From assembly GCA_018267615.1 (NCBI GenBank), contig JAFDYD010000029.1:1-44527 (forward strand): DNA of 44,527 bases, in the 5' to 3' direction. The stretch's first letter is position 1. Every line of letters begins with the position of its first letter. Below, one piece after another: positions 42,875 to 44,527 of this stretch. The DNA is from Bacteroidota bacterium (GTDB lineage: Bacteria; Bacteroidota; Bacteroidia; Chitinophagales; Chitinophagaceae). The position numbers were made by a program, and so were the translations under genes. Under the pieces are notes generated by a model. The model made no database searches, had not been told where the DNA came from, and saw nothing but the letters and a program-made list of their open reading frames with translations.

Positions 42875-44161
42875 TCATTTTATCCCCAGCCAATATACAG
42901 TTGATTCGGTGCAGACTTGATAATTGCAATTGGAATTGCTGGTCATACTCAACACTCTTTTCCGCGTTTCATCAATTATATTTTGCCAAGAAGGATTACT
43001 TGAAAATACGTCCAGCGCCTTATCCAATGATTCTACCAGGTTGTAAAGAAAATATCCACCGATATCTGAGTTGCAAAATGCAACTTCGCCTGCAGATGCA
43101 GCGCTTGCGATTATGGTGCCGTTGGTATTTATAAATAATTGCTCGCAATTTGTTTTATTCCACTGCACCCTCGATTTTGCAGTAAATGGATTTGAATGTC
43201 CAAAAGGTCTTGATTGCCTGATCTCACTATTGCAACAATCAGTAAATAATAATTTTAAATGCGCGGATTGTTTGTTCAACAGCGTGTACACATCAGCGGC
43301 GTTCATCGTATTTTCTGTTATTATCTGTGTGCTACTTGTGGTCAGGTCAAATTGCGGGTAAGGATGATCGCGATCATTTGAGTAACGAAAACCGTGTCCG
43401 CTATAACACACCACAATTATATCATCCGATTTAGAATCTAAATTATTGAGTGTATTGACAATGATATTTTTGTTAAAACTAGTGCCGGTAATTTCAGTGT
43501 ATTCCATCTTCATTCCTAAGAAAGAAGCGATATCATTAAATTTGTGTTTAACTCTTGCAACATCTTTTTGACAAGTACTGCCAATATCTTCATCAAGTGT
43601 ATTTGCGATAACATATAATTTTAAGGTCGAGCTGTTTTGCGCAGTATTATTAGTGGTGGGACTATTAAATAAATTGACATAGAAAGTTTCACCAGTTCCA
43701 AAAAACAGGTTTGCATAGGTTCTTGTTATGTCATTCGTATTAAGAAGCGTCACACTAATTATAATGCCTTGAAGGGTTCTGCCATCTGCCTGCGGTGAAG
43801 TAACTCCCCAAGGTGCATAATTGACTTCTCCGGGATTCTGCATGAACCATATATAATCCGGTGCATAACTATCGCCATCATCACCTAAAATGAATTTTGG
43901 ATCTTTGCCTTCGAATCGTAATGTTTTTTTCCCGTTGTCGGTGCCGTTTATTTCGTCAAAAACCATTGAAACTACTTTGGTTTTTTGCAAATTGTTTTTA
44001 TACCTGACTCGCATGAAACCTGTTCCATTTTCATACCTAACCAAAAAAGCAGTGTATTCGACATTTGAACTATCGAATTTGTATTTGATTTCGTAAATCG
44101 TTGTTGCGCCCGCAAACTGAAGAATAAAAAAAGAAATCACAACGAAAACAACCTTTTTCAT
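42875..44161 (-). CDS. Secreted caspase-fold (C14, metacaspase-like) protein
   Basis: 428 residues. Signal peptide MKKVVFVVISFFILQFAGAT, so the protein is exported. The N-terminal half (about 20-190) is a beta-rich domain of unknown kind (IKYKFDSSNVEYTAFLVRYENG). A caspase p20-like domain follows (about 195-415): LKLYVIANTLDEDIG; catalytic His256 in VVCYSGHGFRYS; catalytic Cys310 in LFTDCCNSEIR; and a GTIIASAASAGEVAF strand. The His/Cys dyad is complete. No autolytic linker or partner gene is obvious. Bacterial members can act in regulated proteolysis or cell death; an exported one more likely acts in the periplasm or outside. Confidence 0.85.
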   Translation of the reverse strand: MKKVVFVVISFFILQFAGATTIYEIKYKFDSSNVEYTAFLVRYENGTGFMRVRYKNNLQKTKVVSMVFDEINGTDNGKKTLRFEGKDPKFILGDDGDSYAPDYIWFMQNPGEVNYAPWGVTSPQADGRTLQGIIISVTLLNTNDITRTYANLFFGTGETFYVNLFNSPTTNNTAQNSSTLKLYVIANTLDEDIGSTCQKDVARVKHKFNDIASFLGMKMEYTEITGTSFNKNIIVNTLNNLDSKSDDIIVVCYSGHGFRYSNDRDHPYPQFDLTTSSTQIITENTMNAADVYTLLNKQSAHLKLLFTDCCNSEIRQSRPFGHSNPFTAKSRVQWNKTNCEQLFINTNGTIIASAASAGEVAFCNSDIGGYFLYNLVESLDKALDVFSSNPSWQNIIDETRKRVLSMTSNSNCNYQVCTESTVYWLGIK

Positions 44162-44527
44162 AATTAAGGTTTAATAGTTTAAATATATTACTGCTCTTAA
44201 GAGATATTGTTTTGAACTCAGTAGGGTGCAGAATTAGTCTGAAGATCTTATCACCTTAAGTTAAATATCTTTTTGAGTTTGCAAAAATTAGTTTGGCAGA
44301 TTTTTTCGTTTGAATGAAAAATCGGGAAGATAGGCTAACATTCGCAGTTGTACATAATTGCCGAAGTAGGAGTTGTTGGTGTAGTTATTTCCTCGGTAAG
44401 ATGGCTTCATTTCAAGCACCAATAACGGAAAGAAAAACCAGCGAGGTAGAATAGTTTGAAAATTAAAAATATTTCGCAGAGAAAAGAGGAACGGTTTTCA
44501 CTTTGTGTATTCTAAGATTATGATTTA
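44162..44527. repeat. Right-edge intergenic DNA with a shared 30-bp repeat
   Basis: I see no gene in these 366 bp. The part next to 44161 is AT-rich and should hold the promoter of the caspase-fold gene. At 44454-44483 GTTTGAAAATTAAAAATATT and the following TTCGCAGAGAA match 23298-23266 on the other strand with three single-base gaps. It ends in the CGCAGAGAAAAG word related to the left-edge repeat. Confidence 0.5.

Overview
The window looks like chromosomal DNA of a Bacteroidota bacterium, most plausibly Chitinophagaceae or a close relative. This rests on gene families typical of that phylum: a reg_prop/Y_Y_Y sensor kinase, a two-times-four-TM FtsX/MacB-type permease, DUF4199, lipoproteins with 'GVCWS..PNPT' Fn3-like repeats, an NHL-repeat lipoprotein and a Crp/Fnr-OsmC-rhodanese cassette. 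Recognisable Shine-Dalgarno sequences are rare and the base composition is generally AT-rich. I see no rRNA, tRNA, CRISPR array, transposase or phage genes.

Left part (1-13.2 kb): a secreted S41-type protease; a small cluster of membrane-tethered LuxR regulator, DUF4199 protein and VOC protein, in which the VOC gene is bracketed by two copies of a 124-bp inverted-repeat element; a lipoprotein; then two complete two-component systems arranged tail to tail (TPR kinase and regulator on +, Y_Y_Y kinase and a paralogous regulator on -). An NHL-propeller lipoprotein and an outer-membrane barrel follow.

Middle (13.5-26.1 kb): a small membrane protein; a 1462-residue membrane-anchored STAND/NACHT-like ATPase with a long novel-looking helical repeat region, which is a candidate defence or signalling protein; an Fn3-like lipoprotein; an ABC permease; and a minus-strand group of MDR dehydrogenase, HExxH protein and alpha/beta hydrolase.

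Choline island (26.25-39.7 kb): two divergent operons together encode an apparently complete route from choline to glycine. The plus operon has an APC-type transporter, betaine aldehyde dehydrogenase (betB) and choline dehydrogenase (betA). The minus operon, tightly and partly translationally coupled, has a Rieske oxygenase of the glycine-betaine demethylase type, a dimethylglycine dehydrogenase/oxidase and the four sarcosine oxidase subunits in the order soxB-D-A-G. The minus operon looks richer in G+C than its surroundings by eye. No oxygenase reductase is encoded beside it. A 7-6-7 dyad in the divergent region is a candidate operator.

Right part (39.7-44.5 kb): a small secreted protein; a Crp/Fnr regulator with three clustered cysteines followed by a compact operon of DUF2892, OsmC, DUF6132, two single-domain rhodaneses and a Cys-rich membrane protein, with a near-perfect CRP-type palindrome between them; and a secreted caspase-fold protein on the minus strand. 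Dispersed palindromic repeats of several related types occupy most longer intergenic gaps.
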